The notes beneath the pieces were generated by a model. That model saw only the letters and a program-made list of their open reading frames with translations. It was not told where the DNA came from and ran no database searches. A DNA stretch of 64,000 bases, from positions 1 to 64,000 of the forward strand of contig NZ_LRAC01000121.1 of the NCBI RefSeq assembly GCF_001517085.1, written 5' to 3'. Position numbers and translations under genes: made by a program. Source of the DNA: Paenibacillus sp. DMB5 (GTDB taxonomy: Bacteria; Bacillota; Bacilli; Paenibacillales; Paenibacillaceae). Position 1 is the stretch's first letter; every line of letters begins with the position of its first letter. Positions 16,644-26,421 of the stretch are shown piece after piece.

Positions 16644-19151
16644 ATGCTAGGACTTGTAAAGAAAATATTCGGCGACACCAACGAACGCGATGTTAAGCGT
16701 CTCATGAAGACGGTCGATGTTATTAACGGACTGGAACCTGAATTCGTAGCCCTCTCGGATGAGGCGCTTAAGGCGAAGACGGAAGAATTCCGGGCCCGGA
16801 TCGAAAAAGGCGAGACTCTGGAGGAAATTCTCCCCGAGGCATTTGCAACCGTACGCGAAGCTTCCAAACGGACGCTGGGCATGCGGCATTTTGACGTACA
16901 GCTTGTTGGAGGTATGGCGCTGCATGAAGGCCGGATCTCCGAAATGAAGACAGGTGAAGGTAAGACACTGGTAGGTACATTACCGGTTTATTTAAATGCA
17001 TTGCTCGGCAAGGGTGTACACGTAGTAACGGTGAATGACTATCTGGCCCAGCGCGACAGCGCGCAAATGGCACAAATCTATAACTTCCTGGGCATGACGG
17101 TCGGGGTTAACCTGAACGGCATGGACCATGCTGATAAACAAGACGCTTATGCCTGCGATATTACGTATGGTACCAATAATGAGTTTGGTTTCGACTATCT
17201 GCGTGACAACATGGTGCTCTATAAGGAGCAGATGGTACAACGCCCGCTATATTTCTGTATTATTGATGAAGTGGACTCCATTCTTATTGACGAAGCGCGT
17301 ACTCCTCTGATTATCTCAGGGCAAGCTGAGAAGTCGACAGAGCTGTATTATGCAGCAGACCGTTTTGTTAAAAAGCTGACGGCTGAAGAAGATTATACTG
17401 TTGATATTAAAGTGAAGTCGGTAGCACTGACTGAGAAGGGCGTGGCTACGGCTGAACGCGCTTTTGGCGTTGAGAACCTGTACGATCACAGCCATGTTAC
17501 GCTGAATCATCATATCGTCCAGGCGCTCAAGGCTAATGTCATCATGCGCCGTGATGTCGATTACGTGGTGAACGGCGACGAGGTTGTTATTGTCGATGAA
17601 TTCACAGGCCGTCTGATGGCTGGCCGCCGCTACAGTGACGGACTGCATCAGGCGATTGAGGCCAAGGAAGAAATCCAGGTGCAGAACGAGAGCATGACCC
17701 TGGCTACAATTACCTTCCAGAACTACTTCCGGATGTACCGCAAACTGGGCGGTATGACAGGTACAGCGAAGACGGAAGAAGAAGAATTCAAGAAAATTTA
17801 CGGCCTGGAGGTTCTGCAGGTACCGACGAATAAACCGAACCAGCGTGTAGATATGCCTGACGTTGTCTATAAGAGCGAGAACGGCAAATTCAACGCAGTG
17901 GTATCCGAGATTGTAGAACGCCACAAGAAGAACCAGCCTATACTGGTTGGTACAGTATCCATTGAGAATTCAGAGCGCGTATCTGAAATGCTGAAGCGCA
18001 AGGGCATCAAGCATCAGGTGCTGAATGCCAAGCATCACGAATCCGAGGCGGAGATCATTTCCCAGGCAGGACAGCCGGGAACCGTAACCATTGCAACCAA
18101 TATGGCCGGACGCGGTACAGATATTATGCTGGGTGACGGTGTCAGAGATGTTGGCGGTCTGCATATCATTGGTACAGAGCGTCATGAATCACGCCGGATC
18201 GATAACCAGCTGCGCGGACGTGCCGGACGCCAGGGTGACCCGGGCTCGACGCAGTTCTATCTGTCCCTTGGCGATGAGCTGATGAAACGGTTCGGTGCGG
18301 ATAACGTGCTGAACATGATGGACCGTCTGGGCTTTGAAGAAGACCAGCCGATCGAGAGCCGTATGATTACACGCGCAATTGAATCGGCCCAGAAGCGGGT
18401 AGAGGGCAATAACTTTGATATTCGTAAGGTCGTTCTTCAGTATGATGATGTTATGAACCAGCAGCGTGAAATCATTTACAAACAGCGCCGCGAAATTCTT
18501 GAATCCGAGAATATCAAGGGCGTTGTAACCGAGATGATCAAGCCGGTCATTGACCGTGTAGTCCGTGCTCACTGCAGTGACGATATTCCGGAGAACTGGG
18601 AGCTGCAGGAGGTTGCCGACTATGTCAACAGCAAGCTGCTGGATGAAGGCGCCCTTACCCGTGATGATCTGTGGGGCAAGGAAGTGGAAGAAATCGTTGA
18701 TTTCATCTTTGACCGTGTTATGCAGAAATATGATGCGCGTGAAGAGCGCCTCGGCGCTGAACTGGTTCGTGAATTCGAGAAGGTTATCGTGCTCCGTTCC
18801 GTAGACAGCAAATGGATGGATCATATTGATGCGATGGATCAGCTTCGTCAAGGGATTCACCTGCGTGCTTACGGCGGTACCGATCCGCTGCGTGAATATC
18901 AATTTGAAGGCTTTGAGATGTTCAACGCCATGACTGCCGCCATTCAGGAGGAAGTCGCTACTTATATTATGAAGGCGCACATCGAAGCCAATCAGGAACG
19001 CCAGTCTGTAGTCGAGGAAGATAAAATCTCGACCAACGCTGAGCCGGCTGAGAAGCGTCCGGTACATGTCGAAGCGGCCATTGGCCGTAACGATCCTTGC
19101 CCATGCGGCAGCGGCAAGAAGTACAAGAACTGCCACGGCCAGAACGCATAA
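16644..19151 (+). CDS. secA: preprotein translocase ATPase SecA
   Basis: The motor that pushes unfolded preproteins through SecYEG. The 835-residue protein has Walker A as MKTGEGKT, the DEAD-type [18 protein letters not shown], the second-domain motifs [10 protein letters not shown] and [19 protein letters not shown], and a C-terminal zinc-binding tail with [14 protein letters not shown]. Length and motifs are complete. AAAGGGG precedes the ATG by eight bases. Position between hpf and prfB is the conserved Bacilli order. Confidence 0.99.
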   Translation: MLGLVKKIFGDTNERDVKRLMKTVDVINGLEPEFVALSDEALKAKTEEFRARIEKGETLEEILPEAFATVREASKRTLGMRHFDVQLVGGMALHEGRISEMKTGEGKTLVGTLPVYLNALLGKGVHVVTVNDYLAQRDSAQMAQIYNFLGMTVGVNLNGMDHADKQDAYACDITYGTNNEFGFDYLRDNMVLYKEQMVQRPLYFCIIDEVDSILIDEARTPLIISGQAEKSTELYYAADRFVKKLTAEEDYTVDIKVKSVALTEKGVATAERAFGVENLYDHSHVTLNHHIVQALKANVIMRRDVDYVVNGDEVVIVDEFTGRLMAGRRYSDGLHQAIEAKEEIQVQNESMTLATITFQNYFRMYRKLGGMTGTAKTEEEEFKKIYGLEVLQVPTNKPNQRVDMPDVVYKSENGKFNAVVSEIVERHKKNQPILVGTVSIENSERVSEMLKRKGIKHQVLNAKHHESEAEIISQAGQPGTVTIATNMAGRGTDIMLGDGVRDVGGLHIIGTERHESRRIDNQLRGRAGRQGDPGSTQFYLSLGDELMKRFGADNVLNMMDRLGFEEDQPIESRMITRAIESAQKRVEGNNFDIRKVVLQYDDVMNQQREIIYKQRREILESENIKGVVTEMIKPVIDRVVRAHCSDDIPENWELQEVADYVNSKLLDEGALTRDDLWGKEVEEIVDFIFDRVMQKYDAREERLGAELVREFEKVIVLRSVDSKWMDHIDAMDQLRQGIHLRAYGGTDPLREYQFEGFEMFNAMTAAIQEEVATYIMKAHIEANQERQSVVEEDKISTNAEPAEKRPVHVEAAIGRNDPCPCGSGKKYKNCHGQNA

Positions 19152-19186
19152 GGATATCCGAGGCGTCTCAGGCTTATAATGATAAT

Positions 19187-19238
19187 AAAAGCGGCTGGGC
19201 CCGGGGTTTCCCCCGTTTGCGGCCCGGCCGCTTTTTTG
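19187..19238 (+). terminator. terminator after secA
   Basis: AAAAGCGGC plus GGGCC pairs with GGCCC plus GCCGCTTTT, followed by T; a strong GC-rich stem with A- and T-tracts on its flanks, so it could work in both directions. Confidence 0.85.
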
Positions 19239-19255
19239 GAGTTTTGGGGAGTTTC

Positions 19256-19298
19256 CCAGGGGCTAGAGCAGGTGAAGATGCTCTGCTCTAGCCCCTGG
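19256..19298. repeat. perfect 16-base inverted repeat
   Basis: CCAGGGGCTAGAGCAG (19256-19271) and its exact complement (19283-19298) with an 11-base loop. No T-tract follows. It sits between the secA terminator and the 153-base repeat, in the 360-base gap before prfB. Confidence 0.8.
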
Positions 19299-19314
19299 CG
19301 GGAGCGGCGGAGGG

Positions 19315-19467
19315 GAAGTTTGGAACTGTAGGAGCGAATGCGTCCGCCTGAAAGCTTTTCGCAGAAAAGCTCACTTCGGAAGCATATGCTGTCTTCGGAT
19401 TTCTACCGCGAACAGCGGTCCCAATCAGGAAATCTGAAGACAACAGCGGCCGGAAGTCCAAACATTC
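19315..19467 (+). repeat. 153-base structured intergenic repeat, copy 1 (upstream of prfB)
   Basis: This stretch matches 27502-27654 over its whole length with scattered substitutions and a few one-base shifts. The ends are inverted (GGGAAGTTTGGA at the left; TCCAAACATTCCC at the right). Inside are an 8-base hairpin (AGCTTTTC, loop GCA, GAAAAGCT), an ACCGC/GCGGT hairpin, and a long stem of GTCTTCGGATTTC with GAAATCTGAAGAC around it. It carries no open reading frame of note. The rest of the gap, to 19598, shows only the prfB ribosome site. Confidence 0.85.
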
Positions 19468-19598
19468 CCAGGAGCTGCGGAATACGCCAGGTGCAAGATT
19501 GAGGAGCAAGGAGCCATGCGCGCTATACTCCCTGGAACGATGCAAACTCCAATCAGCGGCCCCGCGCAATATTTTATTTTGAAAGGTGTAGTGATACC

Positions 19599-20712
19599 AT
19601 GATTGATTCCAATGTGAAGCAGGACCTGCGTGAAATAGGCAAGAAACTAACCAACCTTAGGGGGTCTCTTTGACTTAGACCTGAAGCTGGAAGTCATTGC
19701 GAACTTTGAAGAGAAGATGGCAGCGCCGGATTTCTGGAATGACAATGAACAGGCCCAGGCAGTCATCGGTGAGATGAATGCAGTTAAATCTGTAGTAGAC
19801 CAGTTTGAGAAGCTGCAGCAGGAGTACGATGATGCGGCGATGATGGTGGAGCTGGCCGATGAGGAAGGCGACGAGGAGCTTGCTGCCGAGGTGGCCGGAA
19901 ACATCCGGACAATCAGCGGCAAAGTGGATGAGTTCGAGCTGCAGCTGCTGCTGAATCAGCCGTACGATAAGCTGAATGCCATTCTGGAGCTGCATCCGGG
20001 TGCAGGCGGAACGGAGTCCCAGGACTGGGGCCAGATGCTGCTGCGCATGTACACACGCTGGGCGGAGAAAAGCGGCTTCAAGGTTGAGGTGCTCGACTAT
20101 CTGCCGGGTGATGAGGCGGGCATCAAGAGTGTAACGCTGCTAATTAAAGGCTTCAATGCCTACGGCTATCTGAAAGCGGAAAAGGGTGTACACCGGCTGG
20201 TGCGCATCTCGCCGTTTGATTCCTCCGGTAGACGTCATACCTCGTTCGTTTCCTGCGATGTGGTTCCGGAGATTACCGATGATGTGGAAGTGGAGATCCG
20301 TACAGAGGATCTGAAAATAGATACCTACCGGGCCAGCGGCGCGGGCGGTCAGCATATCAATACGACGGACTCTGCGGTGCGGATTACGCATATTCCTACA
20401 GGTGTAGTGGTAACCTGTCAGAATGAACGCTCGCAGATCAAGAACCGGGAGCAGGCGATGAAAATGCTGCGCTCCAAGCTGTACGAGCAGAAGCTGCAGG
20501 AGCAGCAGAAGCAGCTGGATGAGATCCGCGGCGAACAATCTGATATTGCCTGGGGCAGCCAGATCCGCTCGTATGTATTCCACCCTTACAGCATGGTGAA
20601 GGATCACCGTACTTCCGTGGAAACCGGGAACGTGGGGGCTGTGATGGACGGCGATATTAACCTGTTCATCGACGGCTATCTGCGCAGCCAGATCAAGACA
20701 GAAGTTGAATAA
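19599..20712 (+). CDS. prfB: peptide chain release factor 2, with programmed +1 frameshift
   Basis: RF2 reads UGA and UAA stop codons and releases the chain. The first frame starts at ATG 19599 and meets an in-frame TGA at 19671 (codon 25). The sequence AGG GGG TCT CTT TGA C is the classic autoregulatory site: an internal Shine-Dalgarno-like AGGGGG, slippery CTT, and the TGA that RF2 itself reads. A +1 shift continues from 19672 to 20712, for about 370 residues in all. The catalytic GGQ is in [18 protein letters not shown], and the stop-codon region follows the family pattern. This is not a mutation. AAAGGTG precedes the ATG. Confidence 0.97.
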
Positions 20713-20766
20713 GCATAACTGGATTTCTACGCGTCCTCGGAGTGTAGTAAGGAGAAGCTAGAGAAC

Positions 20767-21651
20767 ATGCAAAAAGAAAATTCACGCAACAAACCGCCGC
20801 TGATTCCGCTGAACGGGCCGCTGCGCCATACAGTGGATGTGGCGTTAATCCTGATCGGTTCATTGATTACCGGTCTTGGGTTCAATCTGTTTTTTCTGCC
20901 TAACCAGATCGCTTCAGGGGGAGTATCCGGCATATCGGTGCTTGCTGAGGAGTGGTTCGGCGCCGAGCCGGCTTTTACACAGTGGGCCTTGAATATCCCG
21001 TTATTTATCCTCGGGGTTATTTTCCTTGGTAAGCAATACGGCATGCGCTCCCTGCTGGGGAGCTTTGTGCTGCCGCTGTTTATCTACCTGACCAAAGACG
21101 GTCCGGTTCCGACAACCAATCCGCTGCTTGCCTCGATTTATGGCGGGATCGCAGTCGGGCTTGGTCTGGGGCTGGTGTTCCGCGGACGCGGATCCACGGG
21201 CGGACTGACCATTTTGGCGCAGATTATTCAAAAGATTACCGGCTTCAGCTTCTCGCTGTCTGTAGTGCTGCTGGACGGTACGGTTATTACACTGGCTGCG
21301 TTTGTGCTGGGGATGGAGCAGGCGATGTATGCACTGATCGGCCTGTTCGTGACCGGAAGAGTAATCAACGCGCTGGAGATGGGCTTCAGTGTGACCAAGG
21401 TGGCTTACATCATTTCAGATCATACAGAGGCGATATCCCAGGCCATTCTGAATGACCTGGACCGCGGGCTGACCAAGCTGAACGCACAGGGCGGCTATAC
21501 CGGTGACAACCGGGTAGTGCTGATGGCGGTTGTCGGCCAGAACGAAATTACCCGGCTAAAAGCGATCGTCCGGTCTGTAGACCCGGGCGCGTTCGTTATC
21601 ATTACCGAGGCCCATGAGGTGCTCGGTGAAGGATTTAAAAGAGAAGCGTAG
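20767..21651 (+). CDS. YitT family membrane protein (DUF161/DUF2179)
   Basis: A 294-residue integral membrane protein. Five to six hydrophobic segments occupy residues 18-190 (VALILIGSLITGLGFNLFF; GGIAVGLGLGLVFRG; GTVITLAAFVLGM), with the conserved NQIASGGVSGIS and GRGSTGGLTILA between them. The last 80 residues form the cytosolic DUF2179 domain with TKLNAQGGYTGDNRVVLMAVV. Function in the family is unclear; several paralogues are common in Bacilli. AAGGAGAAG lies upstream. It may be cotranscribed with prfB, 54 bases away. Confidence 0.92.
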   Translation: MQKENSRNKPPLIPLNGPLRHTVDVALILIGSLITGLGFNLFFLPNQIASGGVSGISVLAEEWFGAEPAFTQWALNIPLFILGVIFLGKQYGMRSLLGSFVLPLFIYLTKDGPVPTTNPLLASIYGGIAVGLGLGLVFRGRGSTGGLTILAQIIQKITGFSFSLSVVLLDGTVITLAAFVLGMEQAMYALIGLFVTGRVINALEMGFSVTKVAYIISDHTEAISQAILNDLDRGLTKLNAQGGYTGDNRVVLMAVVGQNEITRLKAIVRSVDPGAFVIITEAHEVLGEGFKREA

Positions 21652-21660
21652 AATCTCCAT

Positions 21661-21690
21661 GAGAGAAGTCTGCGCTTCTCTTTTTTAAAA
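21661..21690 (+). terminator. terminator after the YitT-like gene
   Basis: GAGAAG (21663-21668) pairs with CTTCTC (21675-21680), with flanking A-T pairs, followed by six T and an A-run. Confidence 0.8.
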
Positions 21691-21737
21691 TATAAGAATT
21701 TATAAGTTTTACGCTATCAATAATCCTTATATTTCTC

Positions 21738-21785
21738 GCAGAAACGGTTACCGCCTTCTCTAAAGGACGGCATAGCCGTTTCTGC
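21738..21785. repeat. hairpin-forming inverted repeat before argC
   Basis: GCAGAAACGG (21738-21747) and CCGTTTCTGC (21776-21785) are exact complements, with a smaller CCGCCTT/AAAGGACGG stem inside. It lies upstream of the argC promoter, so it is not part of that leader. Confidence 0.6.
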
Positions 21786-21823
21786 TTGTATAACAATCCT
21801 TCTAATAAAGTTAACCTAACGTG

Positions 21824-21852
21824 TTGTATTTATATTAATTCGGTCGTATAAT
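21824..21852 (+). promoter_or_regulatory. argC promoter with an ARG-box-like sequence
   Basis: TTGTAT (21824-21829), 17-base spacer, TATAAT (21847-21852). Overlapping the -35 and spacer is TGTATTTATATTAA (21825-21838), which resembles an ArgR/AhrC box (TGAAT, four A/T, ATTCA) with mismatches. The place is right for repression by arginine, but the box is imperfect. Confidence 0.5.
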
Positions 21853-21885
21853 AATACATATTTGCAGGACGGTATGCATTCATGA

Positions 21886-22959
21886 ATGAGTCAGAAAGCG
21901 GGGATGACAGTGGCAGGCAAGCTGAGAGCGGCGATAGTGGGATCGACGGGGTATGGTGGCGTGGAGCTGATCAGGCTTTTGCAGAACCATCCGGATATAG
22001 AAATTACATCGGTAATCTCTTCATCAAGTGCAGGGGAGCCGATTGAGCTCGGGTTTCCGCATTTGACGGGAATTGTGGAGCGGAAGCTGGATGGCGTTGA
22101 TCCGGCCGAGATTGCGGGCAGGGCTGATGTAGTATTCACGGCAACACCGTCGGGTGTGAGTGCCAAGCTGGTGCCGCAGCTGCTGGAAGCGGGCCTGAAG
22201 GTTGTCGATCTGTCCGGTGATTTCCGGCTGAAGGACGGCGCAGAGTATGAGCAGTGGTATAAGCACACAGCTCCGCCTGCTGAATATCTGGAGCAAGCCG
22301 TATACGGGTTATGTGAAGTATATGGTGAACGCGCTGCAGGAGTTGATTTTATCTCCAACCCAGGCTGTTACCCGACCGCTACGCTGCTGGGGCTGATTCC
22401 TGCGGTAGAGGCAGGCTGGATCAAGCCGGAGAGCATTATTATCGATGCGAAGTCAGGTATTTCGGGAGCGGGACGCGGGGTGAATCTGGGCGTTCATTAT
22501 GCTGAGGTCAATGAGAACTTTAAGGCCTACAAGGTTAACAAGCATCAGCATATTCCGGAGATTGAACAGGTGCTTACAGATATCTCTGGTGAAAAAGTAA
22601 CGGTAACCTTCACAACGCATCTGGTGCCGATGACCCGTGGGATTATGAGCACCATGTATGCCGGGATGAATGGCGCTTATAGTGAGCAGGATTTTGTGGA
22701 ATTATACCGCAAGTATTATGCAGGCAGAGCTTTTGTGCGGATCCGTGAGGCTGGAGTGCTTCCGGCGACCAAAGAGGTCAGCGGCTCGAATTATTGCGAT
22801 ATCGGCTTCTCCGCAGATGCCCGTACAGGACGGGTAACTATTGTGTCTGTCATTGACAACATCGTTAAAGGCGCAGCAGGGCAGGCGATTCAGAACCTGA
22901 ATTTGATGATGGGATGGGAGGAAACCCGCGGCCTCGGTTACACACCAGTGTATCCGTAA
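21886..22959 (+). CDS. argC: N-acetyl-gamma-glutamyl-phosphate reductase ArgC
   Basis: ArgC reduces N-acetylglutamyl-phosphate to the semialdehyde with NADPH, the third step of arginine synthesis. The 357-residue protein has the nucleotide-binding start AAIVGSTGYGGVELIRLL and the catalytic cysteine in SNPGCYPTA. It also has KHQHIPEIEQ and HLVPMTRGI, typical of the family. The start could be 21886 or the ATG at 21904; neither has a strong ribosome site. It is the first gene of argCJBDF. Confidence 0.97.
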   Translation: MSQKAGMTVAGKLRAAIVGSTGYGGVELIRLLQNHPDIEITSVISSSSAGEPIELGFPHLTGIVERKLDGVDPAEIAGRADVVFTATPSGVSAKLVPQLLEAGLKVVDLSGDFRLKDGAEYEQWYKHTAPPAEYLEQAVYGLCEVYGERAAGVDFISNPGCYPTATLLGLIPAVEAGWIKPESIIIDAKSGISGAGRGVNLGVHYAEVNENFKAYKVNKHQHIPEIEQVLTDISGEKVTVTFTTHLVPMTRGIMSTMYAGMNGAYSEQDFVELYRKYYAGRAFVRIREAGVLPATKEVSGSNYCDIGFSADARTGRVTIVSVIDNIVKGAAGQAIQNLNLMMGWEETRGLGYTPVYP

Positions 22960-22980
22960 GGTTCAGCGGTCAAACATACA

Positions 22981-24216
22981 ATGAGCATAAATCAGGCAAC
23001 ATATACCGTCGTGGAGGGCGGAAGCATTACCGCACCAAAGGGTTTCACCTCTGCAGGACTGCACTGCGGCCTCAAAAAAACAACCCGCAACGATCTTGGA
23101 GTTATCCTCTGTGAGGTTCCGGCAACGGCTGCGGCTGTGTATACGACGAATGTATTCCAGGCTGCACCGCTTAAAGTAACCCGGGAGAGTCTGGCGGACG
23201 GTACCCTGCAGGCGGTAATCGTGAACAGCGGGAATGCCAATGCCTGCACAGGCGAGCAGGGCGAAGCCGATGCTTATGAGATGCGTGCAGCTGCGGCCAA
23301 AGCGCTTGGCGTGAACGAACAGAATGTTGCAGTAGCATCAACCGGAGTAATTGGTGAGCTGCTGAAGATGGACCGTGTGCGTACCGGGATTGCCGGACTG
23401 CCGGAGAAGCTGGATGGAGGCGCCGCAGGAGCGGAGGAGTTCAGCCAGGCTATTTTAACAACCGATCTGGTGAAAAAAGAATGCTGCGTCGAAGTGCTGG
23501 TAGGCGGAGAAAAAGTAACGATTGCCGGTGCGGCCAAAGGCTCGGGGATGATTCATCCGAATATGGCCACGATGCTGGGCTTCATGACGACGGATGCCCT
23601 GATTGACGGGGAAGATCTGCAAAGCTTGCTGCGTACCGCTACTAATACTACTTTTAATATGATCACAGTTGACGGAGATACAAGCACGAACGATATGCTG
23701 GTGACGATGGCCAGCGGCCTGGCCGGAAATGATAAGCTGACGCGTCTGCATGCGGACTGGGATGCTTTTGCTGCGGCGTTTACCCATGTGTGCCGGCACT
23801 TGGCGAAGGCGATTGCCCGGGACGGCGAGGGTGCGACCAAACTGATTGAGGTGCAGATCAGCGGTGCGGTGCATGATGAGGCTGCGGGTGCGATTGCGAA
23901 GACGGTGGTAGGCTCGAGTCTGGTGAAATCGGCGATTTTTGGGGCGGATGCCAACTGGGGCCGGATTATTGCTGCCGTTGGACGCGCAGGTGTTCCGGTG
24001 TCGCCGGAGAACGTGGATATAACGCTTGGCGAGATAGCGGTGCTGCGCCAGTCGCGGCCGGTGGCTTTTGATGAAGAACAGGCTCTGCATTATCTGCAAA
24101 AGACCGATACGGTTCTGATTACCGTAGCTCTGTCTGACGGCGAAGGCAAAGCTACAGCCTGGGGCTGTGACCTCACTTATGATTATGTGCGGATTAATGC
24201 GGCATACCGTACCTAA
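22981..24216 (+). CDS. argJ: bifunctional ornithine acetyltransferase / N-acetylglutamate synthase ArgJ
   Basis: ArgJ moves the acetyl group from N-acetylornithine to glutamate, which recycles it and, in bifunctional forms, also makes N-acetylglutamate from acetyl-CoA. The 411-residue precursor cuts itself at the Ala-Thr bond in PNMATMLGF, seen near residue 193, with KGSGMIHPN before it. GANWGRIIAAVGRAG near the C-terminus is also typical. The gene starts 21 bases after argC. No argA is seen in the window, which suits the bifunctional reading. Confidence 0.96.
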   Translation: MSINQATYTVVEGGSITAPKGFTSAGLHCGLKKTTRNDLGVILCEVPATAAAVYTTNVFQAAPLKVTRESLADGTLQAVIVNSGNANACTGEQGEADAYEMRAAAAKALGVNEQNVAVASTGVIGELLKMDRVRTGIAGLPEKLDGGAAGAEEFSQAILTTDLVKKECCVEVLVGGEKVTIAGAAKGSGMIHPNMATMLGFMTTDALIDGEDLQSLLRTATNTTFNMITVDGDTSTNDMLVTMASGLAGNDKLTRLHADWDAFAAAFTHVCRHLAKAIARDGEGATKLIEVQISGAVHDEAAGAIAKTVVGSSLVKSAIFGADANWGRIIAAVGRAGVPVSPENVDITLGEIAVLRQSRPVAFDEEQALHYLQKTDTVLITVALSDGEGKATAWGCDLTYDYVRINAAYRT

Positions 24217-24247
24217 AACGCGGTTCCATAAGGAGGATATCAAGAAA

Positions 24248-25051
24248 ATGACGGAGCAAAAGATAGAAAAGCTGTTTGTGATGAAATGCGGCGGGAGTAC
24301 GCTGGCTGCGCTGCCGGATTCTTTTTTTGCGGATTTAAGAGAGCTGCAGGCTAGCGGGATACAGCCTGTGATTGTACATGGCGGCGGACCGGCAATTTCC
24401 GATAATCTGGCGAATCTGGGGATTGAGAGCAGTTTTGTGAACGGACTGCGGGTGACCACAGAGGAAGTACTGGATGTTGTAGAGATGACGCTGGCCGGAA
24501 GCATCAACAAGGCGATTGTCCGCAGAATCCAGGGCAGCGGCGGGCAGGCCCTTGGCTTGTCCGGTGTGGACGGCAATCTGATACTGGCACAGCCTGTGGC
24601 CAACAGCGATGTAGTAGGGCAGGTCGGCGAGGTTACGGAAGTAAAGGCGGAGATCATAAAAGGGATTCTGGCACTCGGCTACATTCCGGTTATCGCACCT
24701 ATAGGTGTAGATGCCGGGGGGCAGCGTTACAATATTAATGCGGATACGGCGGCTGGGGCGGTGGCTTCTTTTGTTGAGTCACCTTCGATGATTGTGGTCA
24801 CGGACGTTCCCGGTATTATGCGCACCATTGATGGTGAAAAGGTCGTACTTCCATCGGTTACAGTAACACAGATTGAAGAGCTGATTGCCAGCGGTGAAAT
24901 TTACGGCGGGATGATCCCCAAAGTGCGCGCGGCGATGGACTGCATTCAGGGCAGTGTGTCCGAGGTTGTCATCGTAGACGGCAAAGAGCCTCAGGTGCTG
25001 AGCCGGGTGCTGGGCGGGGAGAAGCTGGGGACGAAAATTATCCGTTCGTAG
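24248..25051 (+). CDS. argB: acetylglutamate kinase ArgB
   Basis: ArgB phosphorylates N-acetylglutamate, the second step of the pathway. The 267-residue protein has KCGGSTLA near the N-terminus, VIVHGGGPAISDNL, and LVVTDVPGI-like IVVTDVPGIMR, the amino acid kinase family pattern. The ATG at 24248 is chosen for the AAGGAGGA upstream; the same frame is open into argJ but that part is not protein-like. Confidence 0.97.
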   Translation: MTEQKIEKLFVMKCGGSTLAALPDSFFADLRELQASGIQPVIVHGGGPAISDNLANLGIESSFVNGLRVTTEEVLDVVEMTLAGSINKAIVRRIQGSGGQALGLSGVDGNLILAQPVANSDVVGQVGEVTEVKAEIIKGILALGYIPVIAPIGVDAGGQRYNINADTAAGAVASFVESPSMIVVTDVPGIMRTIDGEKVVLPSVTVTQIEELIASGEIYGGMIPKVRAAMDCIQGSVSEVVIVDGKEPQVLSRVLGGEKLGTKIIRS

Positions 25052-25134
25052 CAATGGGAGTTCAAGGCTAGGTATTATTCAAAATATAGCGCTGCCGGCT
25101 TACCGGAAGCAGCATGGTGGGAGAGTGACTAAGA

Positions 25135-26421
25135 ATGAGTGAGCTTACACAGGCGGAAAAAGATTCTTTAACAGGGGCTGCGGATACCCGTTCAGGGGAA
25201 ACGAAGGTTCAGGAGGCTGCTCCTGCCAAGCTGAGTGCGGTATTCCCGTCTTATGCCAGATATGATCTGAGTCTGGTTAAGGGCAAGGGCAGCTGGGTCT
25301 GGGATGATCAGGGCAACAAGTACCTCGACTTCATGTGCGGGCTGGCAGTAACCAGTCTGGGACACGCTCCCGAGAAGGTCGGCGAGAAGCTGAAGGCGCA
25401 GGTTGATACGCTGTGGCATGTCTCGAACCTGTTCCACATTCCGGGACAGGACCGGGTTGCAGCGCTGCTGACAGGCAACAGCTGTGCGGATCAGGTCTTC
25501 TTTTGCAACAGCGGTGCGGAGGCGAATGAAGCTGCGATCAAGCTAGCCCGCCGTTATCACCAGAAGGTGAAGGGCACAGGCCGTTATGAGATTATTACAT
25601 TTGAGCAGTCCTTCCATGGACGTACTCTGGCGACGCTGACAGCCACGGGACAGCAAAAGGTAAAAGAGGGCTTCCTGCCGCTCCCGGAGGGCTTTAAGAC
25701 GGTTCCTTTGCATGATCTGCCGGCGCTGAAAGCAGCGATTACAGATAATACTGCAGCTATCATGCTTGAGATGATTCTGGCTGAAGGCGGCGTGCTGGAG
25801 GTGCAGCAGGAATTCCTCCATGCTGTGGTTGAACTATGCAACGAGCATGGCCTGCTGCTGATCGTCGATGAGGTGCAGACCGGCATGGGCCGTACAGGCA
25901 AGCTGTTCGCACATCAGCATTATGGCATTGAGCCGGATATTTTCACCCTGGCTAAAGGCGTAGCCAGCGGGTTCCCGGCGGGCGTTATGCTGGGCAAAGG
26001 TTACCTGCGCGAAGCGTTCAGCCCGGGCAGTCATGCCAGCACGTTCGGCGGCACGCCGCTGGCGGCAGCGGTGATGGAAGCGACGATTGAGACAATGCTG
26101 GAAGACGAACTGCCGCAGCGCGCTGAAGAGATGGGTGAATATTTGCGAGGCCTGCTGAGAGAGAAGCTGGCGGATACGCCGTTTGTGAAGGAAGTGCGCG
26201 GCAAGGGCCTCTTAATTGGGATCGAATGCACCGAGCCGGTAGGCGATATAGTACTGGCCGGACAGAAGCAGGGACTGCTGTTTGTGCAAGCCGGACCGAA
26301 CGTGATCCGGCTGCTGCCTAATCTATATGTGAGCCAGGATGAGATCGGCCAGGCGGTGGACATTCTTGTTCCGCTCATTCATACTTATGCTAACAAAGGA
26401 AACGGGGAGGCACATTCATGA
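25135..26421 (+). CDS. argD: acetylornithine aminotransferase ArgD
   Basis: A PLP enzyme of class III that makes N-acetylornithine from the semialdehyde and glutamate. The 428-residue protein shows [31 protein letters not shown] [20 protein letters not shown], and the Schiff-base lysine in [13 protein letters not shown] (about Lys274). About 30 residues at the N-terminus before [13 protein letters not shown] look disordered and are longer than usual. Its stop overlaps the argF start by four bases. Confidence 0.96.
   Translation: MSELTQAEKDSLTGAADTRSGETKVQEAAPAKLSAVFPSYARYDLSLVKGKGSWVWDDQGNKYLDFMCGLAVTSLGHAPEKVGEKLKAQVDTLWHVSNLFHIPGQDRVAALLTGNSCADQVFFCNSGAEANEAAIKLARRYHQKVKGTGRYEIITFEQSFHGRTLATLTATGQQKVKEGFLPLPEGFKTVPLHDLPALKAAITDNTAAIMLEMILAEGGVLEVQQEFLHAVVELCNEHGLLLIVDEVQTGMGRTGKLFAHQHYGIEPDIFTLAKGVASGFPAGVMLGKGYLREAFSPGSHASTFGGTPLAAAVMEATIETMLEDELPQRAEEMGEYLRGLLREKLADTPFVKEVRGKGLLIGIECTEPVGDIVLAGQKQGLLFVQAGPNVIRLLPNLYVSQDEIGQAVDILVPLIHTYANKGNGEAHS

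Noticed and set aside
18189..19136. 315-codon open frame antisense to secA
   Set aside because: It is a shadow of the conserved helicase and zinc-tail region of SecA.
19599..19673. Early stop in prfB as a pseudogene signal
   Set aside because: The site has all parts of the known programmed frameshift, so the gene is intact.
21877..21888. CATTCATGAATG as a standard ARG box
   Set aside because: The half sites are in outward order and abut, while the known box has TGAAT and ATTCA facing inward with four bases between; listed only as a possible operator.
23455..24657. 400-codon open frame antisense to argJ and argB
   Set aside because: It spans two well-supported genes and their junction, which a real gene would not respect.
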